From: Caldifarciminota bacterium UBA2202
Lineage (GTDB): Bacteria > Hydrothermota > 32-111
Assembly: GCA_002327905.1 (NCBI GenBank)
Contig: DCUY01000065.1
Span: 1-16,693 of the forward strand
Direction: 5' to 3'
DNA length: 16,693 nucleotides
Positions 15,592 to 16,693 of this stretch are shown piece by piece. Position 1 is the stretch's first letter, and every line of letters begins with the position of its first letter. Below the pieces are notes generated by a model that saw only the letters and a program-made list of their open reading frames with translations, made no database searches and was not told where the DNA came from. The translations under genes and the position numbers were made by a program.

Positions 15592-16652
15592 ATATTTTTA
15601 CTATAAAAAAGAAAAACAAGAAAAAGAGGCGCGGAGAGATAAAAACGGCTCATGGAATTGTGGAGACGCCGAATCTTATGGTTGTTGCCACTCAGGGCAC
15701 GATAAAGGCGGTTTCCGCTCTTGACCTTATAGATTGGAAGAGTGAATTTATCATTGCAAATACATACCATCTCTATCTCAGACCCGGTCTTGAAATATTA
15801 AAAGATGCGGGAGGACTGCATAAATTCATGAATTGGAATAAGACCATTTTTACCGACTCCGGCGGATATCAGGTATTTTCACTTGCAAAATTAAGAAAAT
15901 TCAAAGATGACGGCATAGTTTTTCAGTCGCATATAGACGGCTCTCGACACATATTCACTCCCGAAAACAATGTTGAGATGCAGAGAATTATAGGAGGGGA
16001 TGTAATGATGGTTCTCGATGAATGCATGGAGTTTCCGGTTACCCGCGAATACGCGAAGCATTCAGTCGAGAGAACTGTCAAATGGGCAAAAAGAGCGAGA
16101 GAAAAATTTCTCGGCACAGAACCTGTATATGGGTATGAACAGGGGCAATTCGGCATAATTCAGGGTTCAATATTCGCAGATTTGAGAAAATACTGCGCAG
16201 ATGAGCTTGTAAATATCGGGTTTGAAGGATATGCAATGGGAGGAGTGGCAATAGGAGAATCAAAAGATTATATAAGAGATGTTGTTGATATGGCTGACGA
16301 AATAATGCCTGAAGATAAGTGCAGATACCTCATGGGAGTGGGAGAAGAGGATGATGTGCGATATGCAGTGGAGAACGGATTTGACATTTTCGACTGCGTA
16401 ATACCGACAAGAAATGCGAGGAACGGAGCTTTGTTCACAAAGAACGGAAGACTCCTTATAAAAAATGCTAAGTACAAAAAAGATTTTTCTCCTGTTGAGG
16501 ACGGCTGCGACTGTCATCTGTGCAAAAACTATTCAAAGGCTTATCTTCATCATCTTTTCAAAGCAGGTGAGATGCTCGGAGGGATTTTAGCATCGGAACA
16601 CAACATTAATTACTACATGCGCTTAATGAAAGAGATAAGGGACGGAATTTAA
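15588..16652 (+). CDS. tgt: Bacterial tRNA-guanine transglycosylase
   Basis: Tgt exchanges guanine 34 of GUN-anticodon tRNAs for preQ1; QueA then acts on the product. Asp90 in TDSGGYQVFSL is the general acid/base, Asp269 in FDCVIPTRNARNG is the nucleophile, and the zinc site is Cys307, Cys309, Cys312 and His338 (CDCHLC, then SEHN), with the same spacing as the Zymomonas enzyme. GGVAIGE (218-224) is the substrate-specificity loop. Length 354 is slightly short of the usual 370 but no domain is missing. The lysine-rich start (KKKNKKKRR) is unusual. The ATG overlaps the queA stop and no good Shine-Dalgarno is seen. No queuosine precursor genes (queC, D, E, F) are in the window, so preQ1 must be made elsewhere or taken up. 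Confidence 0.96.
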   Translation: MNIFTIKKKNKKKRRGEIKTAHGIVETPNLMVVATQGTIKAVSALDLIDWKSEFIIANTYHLYLRPGLEILKDAGGLHKFMNWNKTIFTDSGGYQVFSLAKLRKFKDDGIVFQSHIDGSRHIFTPENNVEMQRIIGGDVMMVLDECMEFPVTREYAKHSVERTVKWAKRAREKFLGTEPVYGYEQGQFGIIQGSIFADLRKYCADELVNIGFEGYAMGGVAIGESKDYIRDVVDMADEIMPEDKCRYLMGVGEEDDVRYAVENGFDIFDCVIPTRNARNGALFTKNGRLLIKNAKYKKDFSPVEDGCDCHLCKNYSKAYLHHLFKAGEMLGGILASEHNINYYMRLMKEIRDGI

Positions 16653-16693
16653 GATTAAGTGATATAATTCAATTAATCATTTTTGGTTTAAAT

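Noticed and set aside
16653..16693. TATAAT at 16663-16668 and an imperfect hairpin (TGAT...ATCA, 16660-16679) followed by five Ts after tgt
   Set aside because: No acceptable -35 is found at 16-18 bases and the stem has only one G-C pair, so neither a promoter nor a terminator can be supported in the remaining 41 bases.
1..16693. Defence system, mobile element, prophage or CRISPR array
   Set aside because: No transposase, integrase, repeat-spacer pattern, nuclease-helicase pair or toxin-antitoxin pair was seen; the RuvC here is the housekeeping resolvase within yebC-ruvCAB, not a Cas effector.

Overview
The window is AT-rich bacterial DNA with tightly packed genes. It looks like a chromosomal segment from a poorly characterised Gram-negative lineage, not a plasmid, phage or island. 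Three things suggest the FCB superphylum or a neighbouring candidate phylum: a lipoprotein with a CAYFNTFYNA N-terminus followed by TPRs, a PD40 beta-propeller lipoprotein (here decayed), and a soluble-adenylyl-cyclase-like signalling protein. This placement rests on family resemblance only. TGA is an ordinary stop codon, as several genes end in it. I saw no rRNA, tRNA, CRISPR array, IS element or phage gene.

Region 1 (1-223): the edge of a possible minus-strand membrane-protein gene, and the promoter of the next gene. Region 2 (224-3955): one 1243-residue protein with two class III cyclase half-domains, an ATPase module and a long helical TPR-like tail, the architecture of human soluble adenylyl cyclase. 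Region 3 (3958-4903, minus): a PD40 beta-propeller lipoprotein gene that has become a pseudogene. It has three indels and two stops that I can place, yet keeps a good promoter and ribosome binding site. Region 4 (5060-7463): a two-gene cassette of a membrane-anchored SGNH hydrolase-fold protein and an MBOAT acyltransferase, the usual pairing for O-acylating an exported glycan or wall polymer.

Region 5 (7566-16652): eleven co-directional genes with overlaps or gaps of at most 21 bases. A TPR lipoprotein comes first, then pyrK-pyrD-pyrF-pyrE (the last oxidation, phosphoribosylation and decarboxylation of UMP synthesis), then yebC-ruvC-ruvA-ruvB (a translation/regulatory factor and the Holliday-junction branch-migration and resolution machine), then queA-tgt (queuosine tRNA modification). 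The spacing indicates one roughly 9 kb transcription unit read from a promoter just before 7566. The key catalytic residues I checked in these enzymes are present.

Two plus-strand units (5060 and 7566) have a sigma70-like -10 element only 8-9 bases before the ATG and no Shine-Dalgarno, so they may make leaderless mRNAs. I do not see a clearly new multi-gene system. The most distinctive items are the divergent sAC-like protein, which lacks the adenine-contacting lysine and half of its first cyclase domain, and the reconstructable pseudogene with intact expression signals.
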